DNA from: [Leptolyngbya] sp. JSC-1 | GTDB taxonomy: Bacteria; Cyanobacteriota; Cyanobacteriia; Elainellales; Elainellaceae | Direction: 5' to 3' | Length of the DNA: 64,000 nt | NCBI GenBank assembly: GCA_000733415.1 | Contig: KL662191.1 | Span: 5,696,140 to 5,760,139 of the forward strand | In this document: piece after piece, positions 8,492-17,286 of the stretch | Numbering within the stretch: the first letter of the stretch is position 1 | How the letters are laid out: each line of letters starts with the position of its first letter | The notes under the pieces: model-generated | Seen by the model: the letters and a program-made list of their open reading frames with translations, nothing else | Told to the model about the DNA's origin: nothing | Databases searched by the model: none | Position numbers and translations under genes: made by a program

Positions 8492-9697
8492 GTGGCAAAA
8501 AAATCTGTAGCAAATTTGTCGGCAGCCGATCTATCCGGTAAGCGAGTCCTCGTGCGCGTAGACTTCAACGTACCGCTAGACGAGCAGGGCAACATTACGG
8601 ATGACACGCGCATCCGGGCTGCCTTACCGACGATTCAGGATCTCACCTCTAAGGGCGCTAAGGTGATTTTGACCAGTCACTTTGGTCGTCCCAAAGGCAA
8701 GGTGGTAGACAGCATGCGGCTGACGCCCGTCGCTAACCGTTTGTCGGAACTGTTGGGCCAGCCGGTAATCAAAACCGATGACTGCATTGGCGATGAGGTC
8801 GCGAGTGCAGTGGCGGGAATGCAAAACGGTCAGGTAGCGCTGCTGGAAAACGTGCGCTTCTATGCCGAAGAAGAAGCCAATGACCCTGAATTTGCTAAAA
8901 AGCTGGCGTCCGTGGCCGATCTCTATGTCAACGATGCGTTTGGTACGGCTCACCGCGCCCATGCTTCTACAGAAGGCGTCACCCACTACCTGAAGCCCTC
9001 CGTAGCGGGTTACCTGATTGAAAAAGAACTGCAGTATTTGCAGAGTGCGATTGAAAATCCCCAGCGTCCGTTGGCGGCGATTATTGGCGGCTCGAAAGTC
9101 TCCAGCAAAATTACTGTGATTGAAACGCTGCTAGAAAAAGTAGACAAGCTGCTGATCGGCGGCGGCATGATCTTTACCTTCTACAAGGCACGAGGTCTGA
9201 GCGTCGGCAACTCGCTGGTGGAAGATGAATTCCTCGATCTGGCTAAGTCGCTGGAAATTAAGGCGAAGGAAAAAGGCGTGGACCTGCTGCTGCCTACCGA
9301 TGTGGTGCTGGCCGATAAGTTCGACAAAGACGCCAATACCCAAACCGTCAGCGTGGAGGCAATTCCCGATGGCTGGATGGGACTGGATATCGGTCCCGAT
9401 TCGGTGAAGGTGTTCCAAAACGCGCTGGCCGACTGCAAAACCGTAATCTGGAACGGTCCGATGGGCGTGTTCGAGTTCGACAAATTCGCCAAAGGCACCG
9501 AAGCCATTGCCCGCACCCTGGCTGACCTGACCAAGACCGGCACCACTACGATCATCGGTGGCGGTGATTCGGTGGCAGCTGTAGAGAAGGTGGGCGTTGC
9601 CGACCAGATGAGCCACATCTCGACCGGCGGTGGAGCTAGCCTGGAACTGCTAGAAGGCAAAGTGCTGCCCGGTATTGCGGCTTTGGACGAGGCTTAG
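8492..9697 (+). CDS. pgk: phosphoglycerate kinase
   Basis: 401 residues, full length. It converts 1,3-bisphosphoglycerate and ADP to 3-phosphoglycerate and ATP, and runs in reverse in the Calvin-Benson cycle. The start is GTG, preceded by AGGGGG at a good distance. Family motifs are all present: VRVDFNVPLDE, SHFGRPKG, RFYAEEEAND, the hinge region GGSKVSSKI and the nucleotide-binding GGGDSVAAV. Codon use is GC-rich and even, as in highly expressed genes. A pair of strong hairpins within dispersed repeats follows the stop. Confidence 0.97.
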   Translation: MAKKSVANLSAADLSGKRVLVRVDFNVPLDEQGNITDDTRIRAALPTIQDLTSKGAKVILTSHFGRPKGKVVDSMRLTPVANRLSELLGQPVIKTDDCIGDEVASAVAGMQNGQVALLENVRFYAEEEANDPEFAKKLASVADLYVNDAFGTAHRAHASTEGVTHYLKPSVAGYLIEKELQYLQSAIENPQRPLAAIIGGSKVSSKITVIETLLEKVDKLLIGGGMIFTFYKARGLSVGNSLVEDEFLDLAKSLEIKAKEKGVDLLLPTDVVLADKFDKDANTQTVSVEAIPDGWMGLDIGPDSVKVFQNALADCKTVIWNGPMGVFEFDKFAKGTEAIARTLADLTKTGTTTIIGGGDSVAAVEKVGVADQMSHISTGGGASLELLEGKVLPGIAALDEA

Positions 9698-9735
9698 GGT
9701 GGTTCTGTAGGAGTATCAGTATCACAAGTTGATGT

Positions 9736-9841
9736 TCCCCTCTAGCCCCCCTTAGCAAGGGGGGAACCGAACCGAAAGTGCTTGAAGACTCTCTTTAAAT
9801 CATTTAGAAGTCCCCCTTTTTAAGGGGGCTTTGGGGGGATC
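9736..9841. repeat. dispersed C/G-run hairpin repeats after pgk
   Basis: Two perfect hairpins stand close together: CCCCCCTT-AGC-AAGGGGGG at 9746-9764 and CCCCCTT-TTT-AAGGGGG at 9812-9828, the second followed by CTTTGGGGGGAT. The same family recurs near 10292-10336 and at 35546-35575. Such CCCCCTTTTTAAGGGGG units are widespread between genes in filamentous cyanobacteria. Here they could end pgk transcription. Confidence 0.7.
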
Positions 9842-9910
9842 GGCCCTGCCATCCTGATAGCGAATGCTTTATCCTAGTCAGAATCTGGGAGTTTAAGAGA
9901 AGTTTGCCTC

Positions 9911-10183
9911 ATGGTATTTATCCGACTCAATGAACACCTCACAGTGAACACGGAATATATTGTCAAGGTGAAGTGGAAAGTCAGCGGCGAAGATGATGAA
10001 CTGTCGGCGTCGGTATTCCTGACGGGCAACGACAAAAACGAAGTGGTAGCTGTCAAAGGAGAGCCGGCCTACAAGCTGTGGGACATCTTCCATGCCAACG
10101 AGGAATATCCCCACGGTCAGCTCCACGATAAGCGCGATGTGCTGCCTTCATCGGTAACGCGACGGCTGCGACGAGAATGGTAG
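9911..10183 (+). CDS. small conserved cyanobacterial hypothetical protein
   Basis: 90 residues. The first half reads like a beta-strand-rich fold (EYIVKVKWKVSG, ELSASVFLTGND, EVVAVKGEPAYKLW), and the end is basic (SSVTRRLRREW). There is no signal peptide or membrane segment. A clear terminator follows within 50 bases, and the base composition matches the neighbouring housekeeping genes, so it is probably a real single-gene unit. No function is known to me. Confidence 0.6.
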   Translation: MVFIRLNEHLTVNTEYIVKVKWKVSGEDDELSASVFLTGNDKNEVVAVKGEPAYKLWDIFHANEEYPHGQLHDKRDVLPSSVTRRLRREW

Positions 10184-10230
10184 CTTGTTTTTGAGGCCAA
10201 TCTAGATAAAACAACAATCTAGATAAAGCA

Positions 10231-10266
10231 AAAGGACTGAGCCGCGTTGCCCAGTCCGCTTTTTTG
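10231..10266 (+). terminator. Rho-independent terminator
   Basis: GGACTG and CAGTCC form a GC-rich stem around GAGCCGCGTTGCC-like loop bases, followed by GCTTTTTT. An A-run precedes the stem, so it could also work for fabD on the other strand. A 12-base direct repeat AATCTAGATAAA at 10199 and 10216 stands just before it. Confidence 0.75.
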
Positions 10267-10341
10267 TGTAATTCCTGTTTGCTAGACAAACCCCTCCTTC
10301 CGGCAGCTCTCCTTAGCAAGGGAGGATGGGTGGGGTCAGAT

Positions 10342-11238
10342 CTAAGCCACCGGAGCCGGTGTAGGCAATTCCGACAGCGTGCTGACATTCACCAACGCTA
10401 GCGTCGGGCAGGTGCGCTTAATAATGCCGGTCAATACCTTGCCGGGTCCAACTTCAACGACTCGCTCGATGCCCGCCTCAGGCATTTGCAAGCTAATCTC
10501 GCGCCAACGAACCGAACCTGTCATTTGGCGATTGAGGCGGTCCTTCAGCACTTCGGCATCAGTGGCTGGCGTTGGATCTACGTTCGAGAGCACGGGTACG
10601 CGGGCTGAACGAAACTCGACCTGATCCAGCACTTCTTGAAAGTCAGCGGCAGCTCCGGCCATCAGAGGCGAATGAAAGGCACCGCTGACATTGAGCTTCA
10701 CGGCTCGCTTGGCTTTGACATTGGCGAGAATCGCATCTACGGCTTCGATAGAGCCAGAGATCACTACCTGACCGGCGTTGTTGTCATTAGCTAGCACCAC
10801 ATCCGGGGTTTGGGCAATTTGCTGCTCCAACTGCTCACGGTCGAATCCTAGCAAAGCAGCCATGACGCCTTCCGAAGCGGCATCCATCAGCTCGGCCCGT
10901 CGCTTGACTAGGCGCAATCCCGACTCGAAGTCAAATACACCGGCCACGTAAAGGGCTACATATTCGCCCAGGCTATGGCCTGCCACCAAATCCGGCTGCT
11001 CGCCGTGGTCCCGCATCAAGTCGGCCAAAATGCATTCGATCACATAGAGGCAGGGCTGGGTGTAAAGCGTTCTCGATACTTTATCGTCCAGGTTTTGACA
11101 GATTTCCGGCACCGACCAGCCCAAAATTTGCTCGGCTTGCTGGAACTTGGCTTGCGCAGCGGCAAGATTGTACAAATCCGCTCCCATCCCAATCGCCTGC
11201 GAACCTTGTCCTGGAAAAACCCATGCTGTTTTTGTCAT
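10342..11238 (-). CDS. fabD: malonyl-CoA:ACP transacylase
   Basis: 298 residues. It transfers malonate from CoA to acyl carrier protein to supply fatty acid elongation. FPGQGSQ at the N-terminus and the catalytic nucleophile elbow GHSLGEY are present, and the active-site His is in VSGAFHSPLM. A GTG start 4 codons earlier is possible, but AGGAG touches it, whereas it stands 11 bases before this ATG. It is the third gene of the plsX-fabH-fabD operon and lies about 165 bases after fabH. Confidence 0.95.
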   Translation of the reverse strand: MTKTAWVFPGQGSQAIGMGADLYNLAAAQAKFQQAEQILGWSVPEICQNLDDKVSRTLYTQPCLYVIECILADLMRDHGEQPDLVAGHSLGEYVALYVAGVFDFESGLRLVKRRAELMDAASEGVMAALLGFDREQLEQQIAQTPDVVLANDNNAGQVVISGSIEAVDAILANVKAKRAVKLNVSGAFHSPLMAGAAADFQEVLDQVEFRSARVPVLSNVDPTPATDAEVLKDRLNRQMTGSVRWREISLQMPEAGIERVVEVGPGKVLTGIIKRTCPTLALVNVSTLSELPTPAPVA

Positions 11239-11402
11239 GAATCCATTCACTCCTAACGTTTCACCCTGTGTGTTGATCTTGCGTCTGTGTTGATTTTGCG
11301 TCTGTTATCGGTTGAAGGCATCAGCCTTTCGGTCCTATCTAGAACACTCGTCAAAGCTTTGGAGTTCCAAAACCAAGCAGTTTCCGCATAGGTAACTAGC
11401 GC

Positions 11403-12401
11403 CTAGCCCCACTTAAAAATGGCTGCGCCCCAGGTCAAACCCGCACCGAAACCGGCTGCCGCAATCACATCACCGGGTTTTACGTGACCTGCACGCACCA
11501 CCTCATCCAGCGCCAAGGGAATCGACGCTGCTGAGGTATTTCCATATTTTCCCATGTTACTGATCACTTTATGAGCAGGAATACCTAGTCTTTCTGCCAC
11601 GGCATCCAAAATTCGTTGATTCGCCTGATGCAGCAGCAGCCAGTCTATCTGCTCAACCGTAAGCTGGGAGCGAAATAGCGCCTTTTCAATCACCTCTGGA
11701 ACTTTCTTCACGGCAAACCGATACACCTCCTGCCCGTTCATCTGAATCGGTTGGAATGTACCTTGACCGACGTGGATGTCATTCACCAGTTCCCGTGGCT
11801 GAGGCTGAAAGGCGAGCGTCAGACATTCATTGCGGCTGCCGTCGCTGCGAATCTCAAAGCCCAAAAACCGATCCGACTCAGCCGCCTGCATCACCATCGC
11901 GCCAGCCCCATCGCCAAACAGCACACAAGTGCGGCGATCGGTCCAGTCTACCCAGCGGGACAGCACATCTGCGCCAATCAAGAGGATGTTTTGGTAGGTG
12001 CCGGTCCGGATAAACTGGGAGGCCGTCACCATGGCAAAGATGAAGCCGGAACAGGCGGCGGTCAAATCAAAGGCGGCGGCTTTCGTGGCACCCAGTTCGG
12101 CTTGGATCTGGCTAGCGCTGCCAAACAAATCATCGGCAGTTGAGGTCGCCAGGATGATCAAATCCAGATCGGTGGCGGCCAGTCCGGCCATATCGAGGGC
12201 ATTTTGGGCGGCCTGGGTGGCGAGGGTGCGTAGTGATTCGGTGGGGGCAGCCAAGCGCCGCTGACGAATGCCGGTACGGGAGGCGATCCACTCATCCGAG
12301 GTTTCAACGAGTTGGCTCATGCCGGTGTTGTCTAACCAAGCAGCGGGAACAGCAGAGCCGCACCCGGTCATGGCGATGCCGATTCCTGATTCCTGTAACA
12401 T
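11403..12401 (-). CDS. fabH: beta-ketoacyl-ACP synthase III
   Basis: 332 residues. It condenses acetyl-CoA with malonyl-ACP to start fatty acid synthesis. The catalytic triad is visible: Cys 117 in TAACSGF, His in LLHQANQR and Asn in KYGNTSAAS. The ATG shares one base with the plsX stop (TAATG), so translation is probably coupled. Length and all motifs are normal. Confidence 0.96.
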   Translation of the reverse strand: MLQESGIGIAMTGCGSAVPAAWLDNTGMSQLVETSDEWIASRTGIRQRRLAAPTESLRTLATQAAQNALDMAGLAATDLDLIILATSTADDLFGSASQIQAELGATKAAAFDLTAACSGFIFAMVTASQFIRTGTYQNILLIGADVLSRWVDWTDRRTCVLFGDGAGAMVMQAAESDRFLGFEIRSDGSRNECLTLAFQPQPRELVNDIHVGQGTFQPIQMNGQEVYRFAVKKVPEVIEKALFRSQLTVEQIDWLLLHQANQRILDAVAERLGIPAHKVISNMGKYGNTSAASIPLALDEVVRAGHVKPGDVIAAAGFGAGLTWGAAIFKWG

Positions 12402-13432
12402 TATTCTCCGTCGCTGGCGGTGGCTTCGATTTTTTGATATTGGGCTTGAATTCGGTCAGACACGCGATTGTCAACCGCATCTTTCGCCAGCCGCACCGCA
12501 TTGAAGATGGTGGGAGCCTGCGAACTACCATGTCCAACAATGCAAATGCCATTCACGCCCAGCAGCAATCCACCGCCGTGTTCGGCATGATCCACCCGTT
12601 GCTTGATCCGTCTCAGGTTGGGTTTCAACAGCAGCGTGCCCAGGCGACCACGCCAGCCTTGCGGCAACTCTTCCCGCAGAATGTTGAGCAGCACCTCGCC
12701 CACTGCTTCGGCAAACTTGAGCAGCACATTCCCGGCAAAGCCGTCACAGACCACGACATCAAACTTACCCGACAGCACATCTCGCCCTTCTGCGTTGCCA
12801 ATAAACGAGATGCGCGGATTCTCTTCTAAAAGCTGGTAGGTGCGTAGCGCTAGCTCATTTCCCTTCGAGGATTCTTCACCGATGTTGAGCAGCCCAACTT
12901 TGGGATTTTCTGTACCCAGCACATACTGGGAGTAGATCGCGCCCATCACCGCAAACTGGTCTAAAAACTTAGGACGGCAATCGACATTCGCGCCCACATC
13001 CAGAATCAGCACGGGTTTCGCCATGATAGTGGGCAACACGGCTCCAATCGCCGGACGGTCAATTCCAGGAATCCGCCCTAACCGTAACAGTGCTGCCGCC
13101 ATTGCCGCGCCTGAATGCCCTGCCGACACCACCGCATCGGCCCGACCCTGCTTAACCAAATCCATCGCGACGTTAATCGAAGCTTTTGGCTTACGACGTA
13201 AGGCACTCAACGGCTCCTCATGCATTTCCACCAAGCCTTCGGCGGGCACAATTTCCAGCCGGTGCAGCGCATTGTGCTGTTTCAGAATGGCTTCGATGGG
13301 CTGGGGGTCGCCGACCAGAAGGACCTGCACCCCAAGTTCTGCCTGTGCTCTTATCGCGCCAACAACAATTTCAGCGGGAGCGTAATCTCCCCCCATTGCA
13401 TCAATTGCAATCCGTGCCTGAGTCGATCCCAT
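12401..13432 (-). CDS. plsX: phosphate acyltransferase PlsX
   Basis: 343 residues. It makes acyl-phosphate from acyl-ACP for membrane glycerolipid synthesis. The N-terminal IAIDAMGGDYAP, the central VVSAGHSGAAMA and the GVNGICIVGHG stretch are the family signatures. It is the first gene of the plsX-fabH-fabD operon, the usual bacterial order that ties phospholipid to fatty acid synthesis. The short gap upstream separates it from rpaB, which ends 80 bases away on the same strand. Confidence 0.96.
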   Translation of the reverse strand: MGSTQARIAIDAMGGDYAPAEIVVGAIRAQAELGVQVLLVGDPQPIEAILKQHNALHRLEIVPAEGLVEMHEEPLSALRRKPKASINVAMDLVKQGRADAVVSAGHSGAAMAAALLRLGRIPGIDRPAIGAVLPTIMAKPVLILDVGANVDCRPKFLDQFAVMGAIYSQYVLGTENPKVGLLNIGEESSKGNELALRTYQLLEENPRISFIGNAEGRDVLSGKFDVVVCDGFAGNVLLKFAEAVGEVLLNILREELPQGWRGRLGTLLLKPNLRRIKQRVDHAEHGGGLLLGVNGICIVGHGSSQAPTIFNAVRLAKDAVDNRVSDRIQAQYQKIEATASDGE

Positions 13433-13512
13433 TGATCAAAGTGATAGAAACCTCACAAATTTTATCAGATGGATTCTACCCATAGACGGAGAGAATTGAC
13501 CGGAAACCCGAA

Positions 13513-14244
13513 TTATTCTGTTTCACCAGGAGGCACAATCCGCTGAAACAGATAGCCAGTGCCGCGTGCCGTCAAGATCAGCTCTGGATTGCTGGGGTCA
13601 TCTTCGAGTTTGGCCCGCAGGCGAGAAATATGGACATCCACCACCCGCGTGTCCACATGGCGCTCAGGCGTGTAGCCCCACACCTCTTGCAAAATTTCGG
13701 AACGGGAGAAGGGTTCGCCGGACCGACCCACCAGCAGCTCTAGCAGGCTAAATTCCATGCCGGTCAACCGAATCCGCTCGTCGCCCTTGTAGACTTGGCG
13801 TTTGTTCGTATCGATGCGAATGTTGTTGATGTGGATGACGCCCGAACTGGGGATGCCAGAGGTGCCCACCTTCTCCACCCGGCGCAATACTGAACGAATC
13901 CGCGCTTCCAGTTCCTTGGGCGAAAACGGCTTCACCACATAGTCATCCGCGCCCAGCTCCAAACCCGTAATCCGGTCGGCCACATCGCCCAGCGCCGTTA
14001 GCATAATAATCGGCACATCGGATTCTTTGCGGAGTTCCTGGCAGACCCCATAGCCGTCCAACTTCGGCATCATTACATCCAGCACCACCAGATCGGGGTT
14101 GGCATTGCGGAAGGTTTCCAGGGCCTCTTCCCCATCGGCAGCCGTGACGACATCGTACCCAATCATGGAAAGGCGCGTTTCCAGAATGCGGCGAATACTG
14201 GCTTCATCGTCAACGACCAGAATCTTTTCTTTGTGATTTTCCAA
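13513..14244 (-). CDS. rpaB: response regulator RpaB (OmpR family, Ycf27)
   Basis: 243 residues with an N-terminal receiver (VVDDE, phospho-acceptor Asp 56 in VVLDVMMP, conserved Lys in VVKPF) and a C-terminal winged helix (TGMEFSLLELL, RVVDVHISRLRAKLE). The sequence is very close to RpaB/Ycf27 as I know it, including TSGIPSSGVIHI in the linker. RpaB is activated by the Hik33/NblS sensor and binds HLR1 sites at light-stress and photosystem I genes. The histidine kinase is not in this window. It is divergent from radA, with 201 A+T-rich bases between them. Confidence 0.93.
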   Translation of the reverse strand: MENHKEKILVVDDEASIRRILETRLSMIGYDVVTAADGEEALETFRNANPDLVVLDVMMPKLDGYGVCQELRKESDVPIIMLTALGDVADRITGLELGADDYVVKPFSPKELEARIRSVLRRVEKVGTSGIPSSGVIHINNIRIDTNKRQVYKGDERIRLTGMEFSLLELLVGRSGEPFSRSEILQEVWGYTPERHVDTRVVDVHISRLRAKLEDDPSNPELILTARGTGYLFQRIVPPGETE

Positions 14245-14445
14245 TTTAGTTTACACTCCTTAAACTTGATATTTCTTAGTTAATTTTCGTCACTTTATCA
14301 TTAAAGATATTAGCTCACCTGAATCAAATTAGAACGCTGAACTCCCTATTATAGCTACATTTCAATGTTTCTTAAGATTCCTCCGGCGGAATGGATTTCA
14401 CATAAATCTAAAGCAATCTCTTAATCTAGCGGAAACAATTGTCAC

Positions 14446-16026
14446 ATGCCCAAACAACGCTCGCTCTATGTTTGCAATCAATGCGGAGCAGAATCGCCGC
14501 AGTTTTTTGGCAAATGCCCATCCTGTGGCGCTTGGAATTCGATGGTGGAACAGATCGTCACGGCGACCCCTGCCGGTCGGGTCACTCCCCTAGCCGCCGC
14601 TCGGTCTGCCAGTTCGTCCCGCACCCCCAAACCCGCCCCTCAGCCCATTGCTGCCCTCACCCTCAACCAAATCTCCGACCATCCCCAAACCCGCCTCACC
14701 TCTGGCTACACCGAACTCGACCGCGTCCTTGGCGGTGGCATCGTCCCCGGTTCCTTGGTCCTGATCGGCGGCGATCCAGGCATTGGTAAATCCACCTTGC
14801 TGCTCCAAGTCGCCAACCAACTCGCCACCCGCTACCGCATCCTCTATGTTTGCGCCGAAGAGTCAGGCCAGCAGGTGAAGTTGCGCTCGCAGCGGCTGGG
14901 GATTGGAAGCGGGGGAGCCAGGGAGATTGAGGAGAGTAAGCGAAGCAAGGTGAGTCAGAGAAGCAAAATGCAATCAGCCGCTGTTCTCTCCACTTCTCCA
15001 CCTTCCCCACCCCCCACCCCTCCCACCCCCCACCCTAACGCCTCCGACGCTACGCGAACCACCCCTCCACCCGACCTCTACCTCCTACCCGAAACCGATC
15101 TAGAAACCATCCTGCGCGAGTTGGAGGCGCTGCGTCCGCAGGTGGCGGTAATCGACAGTATCCAGGCGCTTTACTTTGCGGCGTTGAATTCGGCTCCGGG
15201 GTCGGTGGCGCAGGTGCGGGAATGTACGTCGGCGCTGATGCAGGTAGCTAAGCGGGAGCACATTACCTTATTCATCGTCGGGCATGTGACCAAAGAGGGA
15301 GCGATTGCGGGACCGAAGGTGCTAGAGCATTTGGTGGATACGGTGCTCTACTTTGAGGGCGATCGGTTTGCCAGCCACCGACTGCTGCGGTCGGTGAAGA
15401 ATCGGTTTGGGGCCACCCATGAACTGGGCGTGTTTGAGATGGCGGATGGTGGCTTGGAGGAGGTGCGCAATCCCTCGGAGTTGTTTTTGGGCAATCGGGA
15501 TGAGGAAACTCCGGGTACGGCAACGATTGTGGCCTGTGAGGGGACGCGCCCGCTGGTGGTGGAGCTGCAAGCTTTGGTTAGCCCCACGAGTTACCCGTCA
15601 CCTCGACGGTCTACAACTGGGATCGAATACAACCGGCTGCTGCAAATTTTGGCGGTGCTGGAGAAACGGGTCGGGATTCCGCTATCGAAGCTGGATGCCT
15701 ATGTGGCGGCGTCGGGTGGTTTGAATGTGGCGGAACCAGCGGCAGATTTGGGTGTGGCCTTAGCAGTGGCGGCGAGTTTCCGCGATCGGGTGGTGGATCC
15801 GTCGATGGTGCTGATCGGCGAAGTGGGGTTGGGGGGACAGGTGCGCCCGGTGTCGCAAATGGAACTGCGGTTAAAGGAAGCGGCAAAACTTGGCTTTAAA
15901 CGAGCGATTGTCCCCGCCAGTCAGGCAATTACCAGTTCTGAGCTGGAAATTATTCCAGTGGCACGAGTAATGGATGCAATTGCGATTGGATTGGTGGGTG
16001 GACGCACGAATAATCATGAACCCTAA
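14446..16026 (+). CDS. radA: DNA repair protein RadA (Sms), with a low-complexity insertion
   Basis: 526 residues. An N-terminal zinc finger (CNQCG...CPSCG, residues 10-28) is followed by a RecA-like ATPase with Walker A GGDPGIGKST (108-117), Walker B VAVIDS, the RadA signature KNRFG (318-322) and a Lon-protease-like C-terminal domain. It promotes branch migration and D-loop extension in recombinational repair. Residues about 153-209 form an extra segment, rich in Ser/Pro/Thr/Lys, between LRSQRLGI and LYLLPETDLE, which are nearly adjacent in normal RadA. Its DNA has CCCACCCC-type runs like the intergenic heptamer arrays. The frame stays open, so the protein may still work. Confidence 0.93.
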   Translation: MPKQRSLYVCNQCGAESPQFFGKCPSCGAWNSMVEQIVTATPAGRVTPLAAARSASSSRTPKPAPQPIAALTLNQISDHPQTRLTSGYTELDRVLGGGIVPGSLVLIGGDPGIGKSTLLLQVANQLATRYRILYVCAEESGQQVKLRSQRLGIGSGGAREIEESKRSKVSQRSKMQSAAVLSTSPPSPPPTPPTPHPNASDATRTTPPPDLYLLPETDLETILRELEALRPQVAVIDSIQALYFAALNSAPGSVAQVRECTSALMQVAKREHITLFIVGHVTKEGAIAGPKVLEHLVDTVLYFEGDRFASHRLLRSVKNRFGATHELGVFEMADGGLEEVRNPSELFLGNRDEETPGTATIVACEGTRPLVVELQALVSPTSYPSPRRSTTGIEYNRLLQILAVLEKRVGIPLSKLDAYVAASGGLNVAEPAADLGVALAVAASFRDRVVDPSMVLIGEVGLGGQVRPVSQMELRLKEAAKLGFKRAIVPASQAITSSELEIIPVARVMDAIAIGLVGGRTNNHEP

Positions 16027-16080
16027 GGCACGAACCCGAAGGAGAATCTGCCAGAAACTATCACCAACTATCACCAATGG

Positions 16081-16551
16081 TTAGTTGACAGTTAGCTTCT
16101 GCACAAATGCTGCATAGTCTGAGGATTGAATACCCTGCTGTAGAACTGCCAATACTGCTCGCATATCGCCTTCTAGTAATTTTTTAACCGCTAAGCAAAG
16201 TCCTGAAAATACACGACTCCGGTTGATGCGGATAGCATCAACCGGCAGATCAAAATGTTCACCGTTTTCCAGATAGAACCAGCTTAGTGTTTGATCAAGC
16301 ACTTGCCAGACAATACACTCCTGCACATTATTGCGTCGATAGGCTTGTTTCTTAGCATGGAGGTCAATAGCGGCGCTACTAGCTGCAATTTCGACAATTA
16401 GTTCGGGTGCTCCTTCGAGATAGTCATCATCACTTAGTCGTGACTGACCACCTGCTGCTTCGCTGATCAAGAGAACCGCATCGGGCTGAGGGGCGTTATC
16501 GTGATCCAACCGTATAGTTGGTTCAATTGCTAAATCTACATTGGGAGTCAT
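16081..16551 (-). pseudogene. Uma2/DUF820 family endonuclease-like gene, 5'-truncated
   Basis: The visible 156 residues match the central and C-terminal part of the large cyanobacterial Uma2 family: PQPDAVLLI, GGQSRLSDDDYLEGAPELIVEIAAS and NNVQECIVWQV, which hold the PD-(D/E)XK-like acidic residues. Full-length members are about 190-230 residues, with an N-terminal region ending shortly before LGTYEA-TPNV. In this frame SIPNLGTYEA continues upstream of the Met, but a stop appears about 17 codons further on, inside the phosphatase gene. I infer that the first 70 or so residues were lost. It may still be translated from the internal ATG. Confidence 0.65.
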
Positions 16552-16565
16552 CGCTTCATAAGTGC

Positions 16566-17123
16566 CTAAATTTGGGATCGACTGAACTCGCTTCCAAACC
16601 GGTCACACTCATCCAGCAGTCGATTCAGTTCCGCTGCAACCGTCCAGGGATTGCGGCCTTTAAACGCGGCAGCAATCACAGCTTCATAGGGATTTCTGCG
16701 AGTTTGTTTAACGGCGGCAATTGCATCTTGTTTGGAGAATCCCCGTCCAGCCACCAACCAAGCAGCTAAAACATGTCCCGTGCGTCCAATGCCGCCAGAG
16801 CAGTGAACTACAACCTTCTCGTGCTTCTGATTGGCAGCGAATAGAAACGGTAGGATTTGCTGAATCAGAATGTTTGAGTTTGCAAGCTGGAAATCTTCGA
16901 TTGGCGTCCAACAAACTTGGTCGCAGCCAAAGGTCTGTCGGTAAACGTCCAGCAGATTGGCATAGGGAGCCAGTTGCGATTCAGGCAGTAAACAGCAAAT
17001 TCGCTTGATGCCTTGATGCTGCATAAATTCAACCCATTCGTTAACTTGCTCGCTGCGATATCCCGGCCGAGCTGCGCCAAACACAATCGGTTCGTCCTCT
17101 GAAGCTGGAGCAAATTTGTACAT
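16566..17123 (-). CDS. dual-specificity/tyrosine protein phosphatase
   Basis: 185 residues. The active-site loop is VVHCSGGIGRTGH, giving the CX5R motif with Cys 108 and Arg 114. Asp 77 in PIEDF is a plausible general acid. This is the compact cysteine-phosphatase fold; in cyanobacteria such proteins remove phosphate from proteins or small phospho-compounds, and the target is unknown. There is no signal peptide. Its 3' end runs into sequence that looks like the missing front of the Uma2 gene, so the last residues (EFSRSQI) may have been changed by the deletion that joined the two. Confidence 0.85.
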   Translation of the reverse strand: MYKFAPASEDEPIVFGAARPGYRSEQVNEWVEFMQHQGIKRICCLLPESQLAPYANLLDVYRQTFGCDQVCWTPIEDFQLANSNILIQQILPFLFAANQKHEKVVVHCSGGIGRTGHVLAAWLVAGRGFSKQDAIAAVKQTRRNPYEAVIAAAFKGRNPWTVAAELNRLLDECDRFGSEFSRSQI

Positions 17124-17286
17124 AGCACATCGAGTTTAGTAGCTAATTTTAATGCTGCCGTTCTAATCTCGGTTTCGTTTAGTGTCGAAATTTGAACTAA
17201 GGGTTTGGATCAAGCTTAAGATCTCCCTGATCCTAAAATCATTAGTTCGTGTATACTACTTGTCCAGTATCAGAATAGACAGACAG

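Noticed and set aside
9131..9616. Long minus-strand open frames opposite pgk (also 9181-9660)
   Set aside because: They are shadows of a GC-rich, codon-biased gene; there is no ribosome site and no family feature, while pgk is certain.
12233..12829. 198-codon plus-strand frame across the fabH-plsX junction
   Set aside because: It is antisense to two well-conserved genes and has no recognisable domain.
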